Source: CAZYJR01 sp964647905
Lineage (GTDB): Bacteria; Desulfobacterota; DSM-4660; Desulfatiglandales; HGW-15
Reading direction: 5' to 3'
NCBI GenBank assembly: GCA_964647905.1
Contig: CAZYJR010000017.1
Coordinates: 10,547 to 74,546, forward strand
Length of the DNA: 64,000 nt
Part shown: piece by piece, positions 53,701 to 60,534 of the stretch
Numbering within the stretch: position 1 is the first letter of the stretch
Layout of the letters: every line of letters starts with the position of its first letter
The notes under the pieces: model-generated
Database searches by the model: none
Seen by the model: the letters and a program-made list of their open reading frames with translations, nothing else
Told to the model about the DNA's origin: nothing
Position numbers and translations under genes: made by a program

Positions 53701-54827
53701 CGAGTCACAACAGCCTGAATGGCACGGAAACCACTTATGACGGGGGGGCCTATAAGAGCTTCATGGGCGCGACCCTCACCCCGGGGGGCGGTTCTCTGGC
53801 GGTAGATGCGCTATTGGGCGGAGTCTATATCGACCCTTCGGGAGGGGCGGGGATCCTGGCCGGACGCCTCTCGGGCAGGGCGGACACCGTGATACACATG
53901 ATGGAGGCCCAAGGGACCATAAAGGCCCACGAGCTGGACCCGGTCTCCGACTTCACGGCCGATGAACTTTGGGACTCGGTCACCGCGTCAGAGGGGTACT
54001 ACCTCCCCGACTCCGGGGAGCAGGAGGGCGGTTTCACCGGGACTGACAGCTCGATCAGCCTGGACGATAGAGATTGGGAGAGTATGCGGATCTCAGGCGA
54101 GACTTGGGGGGTCACCCTCCTCGAGTACGCAGGGCAATACTCCGGCCAGACCGCGGACGAGTGGTCCATGTCGATGGATTTCACCGAGTCCGGGGTTCGA
54201 AAGATCGGGGAGACCACCGGGACCAAGTGGAGCGATCGGAAGGTCGAGGCCCATGGGGCAGGTGCCTGGATCAACCTGGATCAGGCCATGACCGGGGTAA
54301 TGGGCGGCGAGCTGATAGGCATCTACGACCCCAATCAGCAGACATGGCAGTCGGTCTCCATCTGGAACTCCATCGATACCGGCAGGTTCATCGAGCTTGC
54401 GGAGACCCAGCAGGGGCGCGAAGCCCTGCAAGGCCTGCATATCCCTTTCATAGAGATAGGCAGGGTGGATCTGGCGGGCAACTCGGATATCTTGAGTGTT
54501 TCCATGAACGACGTGACCTTCTTTGCCTACTCAACAGGTGCGGACCCCCGGGTCTGGGCCACGAACAGCGTGACGGGCAGCTACACGGATTCCCCTAACG
54601 TCGGCCACAACGTGCCCTTGAGCGGAGGGGGCTTGAGTGCGGATTTTAAAGTGGATAAATGGGACAGCGGCAAATGGGGCGCGAACGTCAGCGGCGAGGG
54701 CACACTCCAGAGGACGGACATGAGCAGCGGCTCCGTGGACGTGGATTTCAAAGGGGGGGTGGCCGGCACCTACTCAGACTCAGACGGATTCATCAACGGT
54801 ACCGGTTCCGGAGTGGTTACTCCGTAG
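47736..54827 (+). CDS. Giant exported FecR-domain protein with ~400-residue tandem modules
   Basis: 2363 residues. A signal peptide (about 1-26, FLVLLLAAVFAPMASVNA) is followed by a FecR-like domain (about 28-195, with VEFEKGDLLRVGENTRVEI and the hallmark AVCGVRGTDFF) and a very acidic Glu/Asp/Pro linker (about 205-310). The rest is about five diverged modules of 390-420 residues, rich in Gly, Tyr, Trp, Ser and Asp and nearly Cys-free. There is no visible transmembrane, LPXTG, autotransporter or type I repeat signal at the C-terminus, which ends GTGSGVVTP. ATG at 47736 follows GAGGA. The tandem architecture suggests an extracellular or surface filament, adhesin or matrix protein; function unknown. 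Confidence 0.8.
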   Translation: MTPRKISFLVLLLAAVFAPMASVNAAVPVGTVTKVMGRAYIITEGERPRAASVGEPVRVGDVAFTRAASKMEVEFEKGDLLRVGENTRVEISDFVETEEKSRGLLSLFRGKIESVVKRAAFRLFGRDKENKFEVATPTAVCGVRGTDFFTWHKEGVSGAAVKEGELYGYSKERPEDVVYVSRGQSMRVVSPEEPPQVYTTPEGELREHEQDTSLEEAEGEDDTEGAPPPEDTAVEEDDEETAEETPEEVAGEGAGGEDMGDVAELDEEDLAGLETEPLAGDQDVTGETDTSAGQDTYIPPEIPQDIVEEPEPGTTQLIGEISAEGILDEGVVRASVSDETDSGTVSLSGSGPVPVDRTQVMTFGGTLGSGGYSEGILGGSLGSWSGVLSALYVDEEGGVGFLSGKLSGTWMDGVLSADGTAERIRTPASTDLAPSELYPALTDSGHSHYEPFFETMYVPLPGDIGSGMVEPGDLGHVHGMGLRTAEGSLLGVWGVSDAAGYYSDPSTVGEWTGFFTDMGDNPIDGYPHYTFGPVTVKDDGAGRLTLEGTLTYMDFYRRGTIGLNYTATYDTAYGDYTAAGTGTWTGEPLTFAGRLNGGLGRVVPGTLYSGNYYNPWAGDGGFFSYNWNKRGWRKYHDGMNYTYEYIATNQGAGSGYKAFRDLTAERVDQYRYYPWGTYSHFSNQPVPAILERSGSWDIAAINDLSDPPGTDYEQRLQHSEQRPSNSLESTGSLFGILGGTGVPWSATQADPAQVYGAGKFIDTGEEGAALIADETWSENPDDGSPVTPDGGRYSGYVGGVADTQGSTAVAVYAIYKDPSGNAGILTGNLEGAGYNGMDMWEAQGGIYPVYSTPYQGEFTDETGLIRVQEVKGDFGGTGSIQGQGLGGETLSLLAQDQDWGVFMAELGYDMSFSNPQEGSTWTASLSGAGEFGSYQTNSASWTPDFGVFVADTGQGTWSGGKLNSGLSGKFLTLTKLGEMSGRVHGSYDAEAGDWQALAIGGWQKTEDLTFSSYLEGQGYMSMVRESDYYLMEDDSRYEFGSEKGTGYTWVYFDDRSTGETTIEDYYPSGDMEGMRGKMGTGILLDYWTGTYDFDLSDLESPDESYGTVVASNSSEIRRLRTRAWFNGYMGGLTELWEAAQGDPAWVTFLGRYGHYYEELQGPFIFGTEVKSYDPYEEEFMTPDGGAYKGFMTGVMDTMVDGRFYGIYTDPDDDAGLLKGSFSGFMDPVLGVWEADGGLYPELVKEDMGPAVPVDQAELADGYMRIFGMSGGFGYSGSFIDSDTRHQWTTSEENPGGTLGFEGQGWGAWYLMMGRDNEFSNPQGSNSWSAKLGGEGEFGTWRNPQIPRYWLGDVALGDWSNGRLYGNLTGKMQSHGSMGDLTGEVLGSYDQSEGNWQGVASGTWSITPKKFGSSTQADLTHSRYSERGWFEYTNGDSYYYDYSKEEPWGYTKHYKTSDNKEYYEHYYIGDYWGSGLVRYEDNAGGPKTYDPWDPSTFDWTSLEAPPDPPDGVELDYSWRSSRHSEGGHGWMSGRMGGAESLWDGNPTPVEFLGEYWNEGRESQGIWYAGDIHSWNYLDDTCTDYDDPAGAYQGMAAGIHYGGPPATMRGRFLGLYIDPDLNEGYIKGNLAGNAYMDVHMHEMEGELILEQVKESSETGLALGPSELSDLLYQGGMWQSQSLGDRSISGAFDAGGALKGSVHEGGKTYAVENPGAGRQAAYDWGIYGIRFYGGGDSPSPSWSAVMGGKAEFGRFVTTGSEVLEDTGLWMSDIQSGKLSGGILEGTAAGRFLTEIKAGTMDGDFLGTYDSDTDTWEASSLGTWEGQPLKYMSHPLDGSELETPEYMYSGHWSSSTDSTYYHYNYSGDGTYAYTFTGDQTTGDGVSRHYYPDGTLEIHDTAAGTWSEDTWDTAGFDLSSLADPPDSGEWGQTADWTEEGAEGVHRGYAEGLLGGVDSLWGGSSAQAELLGESCFGDNHPIQPGYILSGGDMFTSHNSLNGTETTYDGGAYKSFMGATLTPGGGSLAVDALLGGVYIDPSGGAGILAGRLSGRADTVIHMMEAQGTIKAHELDPVSDFTADELWDSVTASEGYYLPDSGEQEGGFTGTDSSISLDDRDWESMRISGETWGVTLLEYAGQYSGQTADEWSMSMDFTESGVRKIGETTGTKWSDRKVEAHGAGAWINLDQAMTGVMGGELIGIYDPNQQTWQSVSIWNSIDTGRFIELAETQQGREALQGLHIPFIEIGRVDLAGNSDILSVSMNDVTFFAYSTGADPRVWATNSVTGSYTDSPNVGHNVPLSGGGLSADFKVDKWDSGKWGANVSGEGTLQRTDMSSGSVDVDFKGGVAGTYSDSDGFINGTGSGVVTP
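48904..54827 (+). repeat. Tandem protein modules within the giant exported protein
   Basis: Each module contains a Y-x-D-P-type landmark followed by G-x-L-x-G: VDEEGGVGFLSG (~48910), YKDPSGNAGILTG (~50176), YTDPDDDAGLLKG (~51352), YIDPDLNEGYIKG (~52573) and YIDPSGGAGILAG (~53824). Spacing is about 1.18-1.27 kb. Other shared elements are a W-S/T-A...GE/AFG stretch, an SYD/TYD...W-A/G...G-W turn, a Tyr-rich segment and a DLSDPP / LESPDES / LEAPPDPP / LADPPDS element. The modules are diverged, so the DNA itself is not a simple repeat. Confidence 0.75.
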
Positions 54828-54832
54828 AGGTT

Positions 54833-54841
54833 GGGGTCGGG
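54833..54841. repeat. GGGGTCGGG repeat head after the giant gene
   Basis: GGGGTCGGG follows the giant-protein stop by 5 bases, the third occurrence placed right after a stop codon in this window (others at 24056 and 39586). Only nine bases are shared here, so chance is possible. Confidence 0.3.
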
Positions 54842-54876
54842 CCACGCCAACTCTTTGAAATAATTCAACTATACTT

Positions 54877-54928
54877 GCATTTTGCCCCTGAAATCACCTC
54901 TATAAAGGCGATTTCAGGGGCAAAATGC
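54877..54928 (+). terminator. 19-bp perfect hairpin downstream of the giant gene
   Basis: Arms 54877-54895 and 54910-54928 (GCATTTTGCCCCTGAAATC and its exact complement) enclose a 14-base loop. It lies 49 bases after the giant-protein stop in a 265-base gap. There is no T-tract, so it may act as an RNA-stabilising or Rho-assisted element rather than a classic intrinsic terminator. The remainder of the gap to 55092 holds nothing recognisable beyond a small TTGGG/CCCAA pair. Confidence 0.6.
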
Positions 54929-55092
54929 GTCTCTTGGGGAATTTGCCCAAAGGCATTCAGCCCGGACGTCCCTCGCAAAGCCCGTGGTCTTCCGCCCTGA
55001 GGGATCCCCCCGATCAAATCGGTATGCAACCCTTGCCTTGTCCTTCTTCTTCGCGGTAACTTTTTGGAACCAGGTTGCTCGAGGGGGATGCC

Positions 55093-55641
55093 GTGGCTTT
55101 GTTCAGGTTCTACGAAGAGCTCAATAGATTCCTCCCGCCCGGACAGAGAAAGCAAGGCTTGGAGGTGCGGCTCGAAGAGGGGACTACAGTGAGGCAAGCC
55201 ATCCGGGATATGGGCGTCTCGCTTGGGGAGGTGGACCTGGTGCTGGTGAACGGCGAGCCCGCGGGCTTTGAGAGTGTTTTGAACGATGGGGATCGGGTGA
55301 GCGTTTATCCGGAGTTCGAGCGCCTGGATGTAGGCGGTGTGACCGGACTGCCGGGTCGTCCCTTGAGAAGCCCCAAGTTCGTAGCGGACCGGGACCTCGG
55401 TCCTCTGGCCCAATACCTGCGAGGACTGGACCTGGACGTTCGTTTCGATCCGTCCCTTTCCGGTTCGGACCTTGTACATATCTCCCTGGAGGAGAAGAGA
55501 ATCCTTCTAAGCCGTGATCCCGAACTGGTCTCCGGAGACAGGGTGGAGCGGGCCATATTGCTGCGCCGGAGCGGTCCGGTGGAGGCGCTTGCCGGGGACG
55601 TCCTCCAAGCCCTGGATCTTGATGCGGAGTCCGAGGGGTGA
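55093..55641 (+). CDS. Ub-Mut7-C protein, C-terminally truncated
   Basis: A 182-residue protein. A MoaD/ThiS-like ubiquitin fold occupies about 1-85 (FRFYEELNRFLPP, LEVRLEEGTTVRQAI, LVNGEPAGFESVLNDGDRVSVYP). The start of a Mut7-C PIN-like RNase domain follows (PKFVADRDLGPLAQYLRGLDLDV, RILLSRDPEL, DRVERAILL). The family usually continues with a zinc-binding RCxxCN segment to about 250 residues; here TGA comes just before it and the next in-frame sequence does not match. The start GTG has GAGGGGG upstream. It is either a shortened active form or a decaying gene. Confidence 0.75.
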   Translation: MALFRFYEELNRFLPPGQRKQGLEVRLEEGTTVRQAIRDMGVSLGEVDLVLVNGEPAGFESVLNDGDRVSVYPEFERLDVGGVTGLPGRPLRSPKFVADRDLGPLAQYLRGLDLDVRFDPSLSGSDLVHISLEEKRILLSRDPELVSGDRVERAILLRRSGPVEALAGDVLQALDLDAESEG

Positions 55642-55740
55642 GCGCCCCGTATGAGCCTTCCTCATCGATTGATTCCATGTCGTGACGAGCCGAAGGAGCC
55701 GATTAGGTTGAATAAAGCGGGAAATAGGGGATGGAAAAGC

Positions 55741-56055
55741 GTGGATATAGAGGTCTCAACGAGCTTATTGGAGGTATTCAAACAGAAGAGCTTCTCGGTC
55801 CGGGTGGGGGGTGAGGTCGAGCCCAAGGACTACAAGGGCTCTTACGAGGCGGGCCATTGGGATTTCTCAATGTATGAGGGCGAGGACCTCATCCTGGAGC
55901 GCCGGGCCTTGGGCCTGGAGTTTCCCCTGAGGAGTCTGCTCTATCGCAGAACGGTCCGAAGCCGTTGCTCATCCGAGGTCCCGGTGGAGCGGATGCTGGC
56001 CGTCGCCATAACCATCTTTGTCTGGTTCACCTGGAATGCGCTTCCTGCGGATTGA
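55741..56055 (+). CDS. Hypothetical protein with C-terminal hydrophobic segment
   Basis: Not recognised. From the GTG at 55741 it has about 104 residues; the frame is open from 55651. It has a mixed alpha/beta look with VFKQKSFSVRVGGEVEPKD, an acidic-aromatic middle (GHWDFSMYEGEDLILERRA) and a C-terminal hydrophobic stretch MLAVAITIFVWFTW. The N-terminal part loosely recalls LURP-one/tubby-like folds, but that is a guess. It lies between the truncated Mut7-C gene and the YiiX-like gene on the same strand. Confidence 0.45.
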   Translation: MDIEVSTSLLEVFKQKSFSVRVGGEVEPKDYKGSYEAGHWDFSMYEGEDLILERRALGLEFPLRSLLYRRTVRSRCSSEVPVERMLAVAITIFVWFTWNALPAD

Positions 56056-56118
56056 CAAAGGAAAGGGAAAGAGCCCCTTTGAGTCACGGTTGGGCCTTGC
56101 CCGGGGAGGAGATGTCCG

Positions 56119-56748
56119 GTGAAGGGCGGTTTCAGGAGGAGAGCCGGTCTTTTGGGGAGATTGAGGCGGTGGTATCAGTCGATGCTCTCCGCCTTGAGCA
56201 TGCCTTTCAAGGACTGGACCGGCCGGCTCAGGCGCAGGCGGTTCTTGGGCAGGATGCAGGCCGGCGATATCATCCTGGCCTCTCCCGGGACCCTTGGGCT
56301 CTCGGTACCGGCACTCCTCTACCGGGTCTTCCTGAGGTCCACCTATGTGCACAGTATGCTCTATATCGGGGGCGGGAGGATCATCCACACCACGGCCCGG
56401 CAAGGGGTGGTGACCGGAAAGGCCCCAAGAAAGATCTACAAGAAGAACCGCTATGCGGTCCTGAGGGTCAAGGGCCTGAGCCCTGAGAAACGCGGTCTGG
56501 CGGTCAGGAGGGCCTTGGAATGGGAGGGGAGGAAGCTCGATCATGCCGGGCTGATAACCAATGTCCCTTCCAGGCTCTTGGGCCTTAGAAGGGCGCTGAT
56601 CTCCATGGAGGAGGAGCGTATCTGGTGCAGCAAGCTGATATACCAGGCCTATGCGTCGGTCGGGGTGGAGCTGGTGCCACCGGAAAGGGCCGATGTTGTC
56701 AGCAGTGAGGACTTGGCCCACTCGCCGTTGGTGACCAGGCTGGACTGA
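56119..56748 (+). CDS. YiiX/YebB-like permuted NlpC/P60 (papain-fold) protein
   Basis: A 209-residue member of the YiiX-type cysteine peptidase family. Features in order: a basic N-terminus, AGDIILASPG, the catalytic-type His in STYVHSMLYIGGGRIIHTT, and WCSKLIYQAYASVGVELVPP with the candidate nucleophile Cys late in the chain, as in circularly permuted NlpC/P60 proteins. Likely substrates are peptide or acyl-amide bonds of lipids or peptidoglycan, not determined. There is no clear signal peptide. The GTG at 56119 has GAGGAG eight bases upstream. Confidence 0.8.
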   Translation: MKGGFRRRAGLLGRLRRWYQSMLSALSMPFKDWTGRLRRRRFLGRMQAGDIILASPGTLGLSVPALLYRVFLRSTYVHSMLYIGGGRIIHTTARQGVVTGKAPRKIYKKNRYAVLRVKGLSPEKRGLAVRRALEWEGRKLDHAGLITNVPSRLLGLRRALISMEEERIWCSKLIYQAYASVGVELVPPERADVVSSEDLAHSPLVTRLD

Positions 56749-56875
56749 GCCTCGCCCGGAGTTCTTGCCAAGGGCCGCGCAACATGCTATGGTGCGCCGC
56801 CAGCTACCTGGTGCGGCCCTCGTGTCCTCGGGTAAGCCGCACGGGATGTTCAAAAACTGATCCAGGAGAGGTTCT

Positions 56876-58963
56876 ATGCTCGAAGGGACTCTGTCTATCC
56901 TAAGCCTTGGCGTGATCTGCGGGGTCTTCCTCGCCGTGGCCTCCAAGGTCTTCTATGTGTATGTGGATCCGAGAATCGAACAAGTGGAAAGCTGTTTCGC
57001 AGGGGCCAACTGCGGCGGATGCGGGTACACCGGGTGCTGGGCCGCGGCCTCCGCTGTGGTGGCCGGAAAGGCCCCGCCCAGCGTCTGTGTGGTCGGTGGC
57101 CCGGAATCGGCCAAGAAGGTCGCCGAGGTCCTGGGCGTGGAGGTGGGAACGGCCGAATTTCCACTCTCCGAGAATCTTTGCAAGGGCGGTTTCCGCGCAG
57201 AGGACAGGTATAATTACAACGGGTTTAAGAGCTGCCGGGCCCAGGTGCTCCTAAACGGAGGGAGCAAGGTGTGCGAGATAGGCTGCCTGGGGCTCGGCGA
57301 CTGCGTGCGGGCCTGCAACTTCGACGCCGTTAGCATCGGGCCGGAAGGCTACGCGGTGGTGGACCGGGACAAGTGCGTCGGGTGCGGGGCTTGCGAGGCC
57401 GCTTGTCCCAAGGGAATCATCCGTGTCAGGACCCCGTCGCAGAAGCTTCTCCACTTCAACAACCTGAACGACCCCCTGGCCCCGTGCCGTCAAGGTTGCC
57501 CGGCCGAGATCGACATCCCAGGCTACATCGCCCGGATAAGGGAGGGCGACTACGAAGGTGCGGTGATCACGATCAAGGAGAGGAATCCCCTGCTACTGGC
57601 CTGCGGCCGGGTCTGCCCCCATCCGTGCGAGGACAAGTGCAGGAGGGGGATCGAAGACGAGTCCGTTTCCATAAACCAGTTGAAGAGGTTCGTGGCGGAC
57701 CATGAGATGAACCACGGCAAGCGCATACGCGTGCAACAGGCCCCGGAGACGGGCAAGCGGGTGGCCGTGGTGGGAGGAGGTCCGGCCGGGCTGAGCTGCG
57801 CCTACTTCCTCCGCAGACTGGGGCATGGAGTCACCATTTTCGAGGCCATGCCCGAACTCGGAGGTATGCTCAGGTACGGAATCCCGGAGTACAGGCTGCC
57901 CAAGGCGGTCCTTGACTGGGAGATCCAGGGCATCCTCGATCTGGGCGCCGAGGCCAGGACGGGCGCCGCATTCGGAAAGGACCTGGACCTGGCTTCCTTG
58001 AAGGAGGAAGGATATGACGCGGTCTTTTTGGGAATAGGCGCATGGAAGGACGCAAGGCTCCGGGTGGAAGGCGAGGAGCTCGAAGGCTGCTACACAGGAA
58101 TCGATTTCCTCTCCAGGCAGGCCAAGGGAGAGGACATGCCGTTGGGCCGGGTGGCGGCCGTGGTGGGCGGCGGAAACACCGCGATTGACTGCGTGCGCAC
58201 CCTCGTCCGACTTGGCGTAGAGACCGTCTACCTGGTCTACCGGAGGACCAGGGGTGAGATGCCGGCCAACGCGGTGGAGATAGAGGCGGCCGAAGCCGAG
58301 GGGGTGAAGTTCATATTCCTTGCAGCCCCGGTTAGGGTGAAGGGAGACGAGCAGGGAAGGGCGACGCACCTCGAGTACCAGAGGATGGAGCTCGGCGAAC
58401 CGGATGCGAGCGGCAGGCGGAGGCCGGTTCCTGTGGAGGGGTCCGAGACCCTGATCGAGGCGGACACCGTGATCACCGCCATCGGCCAGTCACCGGACGT
58501 CTCGTTCATGGAGGGGGCCCAAGGGGAGCTTGCCGGGCTGAAGACAACCCGGTGGAACACCGTGGAGGTGGACCCGATCACCCTGCAGTCGAGCATCCCG
58601 GGCGTGTTTGCCGCCGGCGATGCGGCCACCGGCCCTTCGCTGGTGGTGGACGCAATCGGCGGCGGTCGGAGGGCCGCCAGGTCCATTCACCGATTCTTGA
58701 TCGGCGGGGAGGTAAGGGGTGAGCCGGGCGAGCTCGGGGGTGAAATAATCCCGGGAACGATCTTCGAGCAGGTGGAGGGAGTCATTCGCTCTCCCAGGGC
58801 GCCCATGCCGGAGCTGGAAGTGGAGGAGCGGATACGCTCGTTTGTGGAGGTGGACCAGGTCCTGAGCGAGGACTCCGCGTTGCAGGAGAGCTACAGGTGC
58901 CTCCAGTGCTGCAGGCTCTGCTACGAGAAGGACAAGGCCGCTGAGGTGAAGAAGGCGGCCTAG
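56876..58963 (+). CDS. RnfB-GltD fusion: membrane-anchored Fe-S/FAD NAD(P)H oxidoreductase
   Basis: A 695-residue fusion. Residues 1-30 form an RnfB-like membrane helix, followed by its Fe-S domain with cysteines 40, 46, 49 and 54 (CX5CX2CX4C). Two [4Fe-4S] ferredoxin motifs follow (CLGLGDCVRAC, CVGCGACEAACPKG). Next comes a GltD/NfnB-like part: CRQGCPAEIDIPGYI, CGRVCPHPCEDKC, FAD motif VAVVGGGPAGLSCAYFL, NAD(P)H motif AAVVGGGNTAIDCVRT and FAD-closing GVFAAGDAATGP. It should pass electrons between NAD(P)H and ferredoxin-like carriers at the membrane. ATG is preceded by AGGAGAGG. The next gene begins 12 bases downstream and is probably functionally linked. Confidence 0.9.
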   Translation: MLEGTLSILSLGVICGVFLAVASKVFYVYVDPRIEQVESCFAGANCGGCGYTGCWAAASAVVAGKAPPSVCVVGGPESAKKVAEVLGVEVGTAEFPLSENLCKGGFRAEDRYNYNGFKSCRAQVLLNGGSKVCEIGCLGLGDCVRACNFDAVSIGPEGYAVVDRDKCVGCGACEAACPKGIIRVRTPSQKLLHFNNLNDPLAPCRQGCPAEIDIPGYIARIREGDYEGAVITIKERNPLLLACGRVCPHPCEDKCRRGIEDESVSINQLKRFVADHEMNHGKRIRVQQAPETGKRVAVVGGGPAGLSCAYFLRRLGHGVTIFEAMPELGGMLRYGIPEYRLPKAVLDWEIQGILDLGAEARTGAAFGKDLDLASLKEEGYDAVFLGIGAWKDARLRVEGEELEGCYTGIDFLSRQAKGEDMPLGRVAAVVGGGNTAIDCVRTLVRLGVETVYLVYRRTRGEMPANAVEIEAAEAEGVKFIFLAAPVRVKGDEQGRATHLEYQRMELGEPDASGRRRPVPVEGSETLIEADTVITAIGQSPDVSFMEGAQGELAGLKTTRWNTVEVDPITLQSSIPGVFAAGDAATGPSLVVDAIGGGRRAARSIHRFLIGGEVRGEPGELGGEIIPGTIFEQVEGVIRSPRAPMPELEVEERIRSFVEVDQVLSEDSALQESYRCLQCCRLCYEKDKAAEVKKAA

Positions 58964-58975
58964 GAGGAAGTGCTT

Positions 58976-59722
58976 ATGAGCGTCCTTGAAACACTGCAAG
59001 GGGTGGAAGTATTCGAGGGCCTGGCCCCGGAGCAGCTGGGGGAGATAGCAGAGGGGTGCGAAGAGAGGTCTTACCAGGCCGGTGACAGGCTCTTTGCCGA
59101 AGGTGAAGAAGCCAGGCATCTCTGGGTCTTGACAAGAGGGCGGGTGGATCTTCGATTCGACTTGCCGGGCCGTTCTTCCTCGCCCGAGAACACCATAGAT
59201 ACGGTGACCGAGGGCGAGGCCATGGGTTGGTCCAGCTTTGTATCTCCATACGAGTACAAGCTCTCGGCCTACTGCGCCGGCGGGGCGTGCTCTGTCATCT
59301 GCATAGAGAAGACCTTTTTGACCGGGCTCTTTCTGCGGTTCCCGGACATGGGCTACCGGGTGGTTTCCGCCCTGACCCGGGTTGCCAGCCGCCACTTCCA
59401 GCATCTCCAGGAATCCGCCGGGGCGATGCCCGCGGCCGTGACCACTGTGACCGTTCATATGTCCACATGCGGGATTGCGGCTGGAGCCAAAGAGGTAATG
59501 GAGGCCTTGGTGGAGGAGGCGGGTCATGCCGACCGCCAGGACGTCCAGGTCAAAAGAGGCCGGTGCATCGGCCGGTGCCGGACCGAGCCCAACGTGACAG
59601 TGGAGATCACCGGGGAAGACCCTGTAGTCTATCAGAAGATGAACCCCGAGAAGATGAGGGAGGTCTTCGGCAGGCATGTAGTCGGCGGTCGCGTTGCGGA
59701 AGAGTACGTACTCAAGGAGTGA
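58976..59722 (+). CDS. Cyclic-nucleotide-binding domain fused to NuoF-type [2Fe-2S] ferredoxin domain
   Basis: A 248-residue two-domain protein. The N-terminal cNMP-binding fold (about 8-150: VFEGLAPEQL, GDRLFAEGEEARHLWVLTRG, GWSSFVSPYEYKLSA) has no HTH behind it. Instead a thioredoxin-like [2Fe-2S] domain follows (about 155-248) with STCGIAAGAKEVMEAL and VKRGRCIGRCRTEPNVTVEI, as in the N-terminal domain of NuoF/HydB. Three cysteines are plain in that domain. The ATG at 58976 has AGGAGG eight bases upstream. Position between the RnfB-GltD fusion and another cNMP protein suggests a redox module gated by a small ligand. Confidence 0.85.
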   Translation: MSVLETLQGVEVFEGLAPEQLGEIAEGCEERSYQAGDRLFAEGEEARHLWVLTRGRVDLRFDLPGRSSSPENTIDTVTEGEAMGWSSFVSPYEYKLSAYCAGGACSVICIEKTFLTGLFLRFPDMGYRVVSALTRVASRHFQHLQESAGAMPAAVTTVTVHMSTCGIAAGAKEVMEALVEEAGHADRQDVQVKRGRCIGRCRTEPNVTVEITGEDPVVYQKMNPEKMREVFGRHVVGGRVAEEYVLKE

Positions 59723-59767
59723 GGGCGGGTCCACAGGCGGTCCCGCCCGCCTCACAGGAGATCGGGA

Positions 59768-60253
59768 ATGGTGGATACGGAGTTTTTGCATCGGGTGGAG
59801 GTCTTCAGGGACCTAGGATATGCACAACTAAAGGCCGTCCAGGAGCTCTGCGAAGAAGTGGAATTCGGCTCCGCTAAGCGCATCTTTACCGAGGGCGAGG
59901 AGGCCCGGAACCTCTATGCGGTCCTGGAGGGAGAGGCGTCCCTTTACTGGGGCCTCGACCGAGGCCGGACCGCCATGAACGAGCAGAGCGTGACAACTCT
60001 GGGGGCGGGGGCCTCCTTCGGCTGGTCCAGCCTGGTTCCGCCCAGCCGCTACAGCCTGTCCGCCCAGAGCGGCGGCAAAGGGTGCCGTGTACTCCGTATC
60101 GACCGGGAGGCCCTCCTGGATCTCTTTGAAAAGGATCCTGAAATCGGCTACCGGGTCATGTCCTGCGTACTGGAAGTGGTAAGCGCAAGATTCCTTGTGC
60201 TCCAAGACGAGGTGGCCAGGCGGCGGGGCAGTGATCTCATGAATCGCTGGTAG
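59768..60253 (+). CDS. Stand-alone cyclic-nucleotide-binding (CRP-like) domain protein
   Basis: A 161-residue single cNMP-binding fold: VEVFRDLGYAQLKAVQELC, RIFTEGEEARNLYAVLEGEASL, FGWSSLVPPSRYSLSA and a C-terminal helix ending in LMNRW. There is no HTH domain, so it is not a CRP-type transcription factor. It resembles the sensor half of the preceding protein, notably the shared GWSS-V-P-Y-LSA element, so the two probably arose by duplication. The canonical cAMP phosphate-binding loop (RPRSA-type Arg-Ser) is not obvious, so the ligand may not be cAMP. Confidence 0.85.
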   Translation: MVDTEFLHRVEVFRDLGYAQLKAVQELCEEVEFGSAKRIFTEGEEARNLYAVLEGEASLYWGLDRGRTAMNEQSVTTLGAGASFGWSSLVPPSRYSLSAQSGGKGCRVLRIDREALLDLFEKDPEIGYRVMSCVLEVVSARFLVLQDEVARRRGSDLMNRW

Positions 60254-60534
60254 TCCGCGCGGATTGTTTCTTGACTTTCGGATTGTCTTGGGCCAACCTA
60301 CCCCCGAGAAATCAGGTTTTCCCCTTTCTGTCGGCGAGCATAGGCCCTATTCCTAAGCGCACCTGCAAAACGCTCTATGGGTGTAAGAGTCTGTAACCTG
60401 CTGTTCTCGGTTTATTGCGTGTCGAAGTGTCGGCCCTTGCCGTGAACCGCAAGAGCCTTAAGCCGCGCCTGATTCCCGCGGGTACGCGGAAGTGGCTTTG
60501 TTCCAGTACCCCTCAGAGGGCAAGGAGATCCCGC

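Noticed and set aside
48904..54827. RTX or autotransporter classification of the giant protein
   Set aside because: No GGxGxDxUx nonapeptides, no C-terminal barrel and no type I/type V end signal are present.
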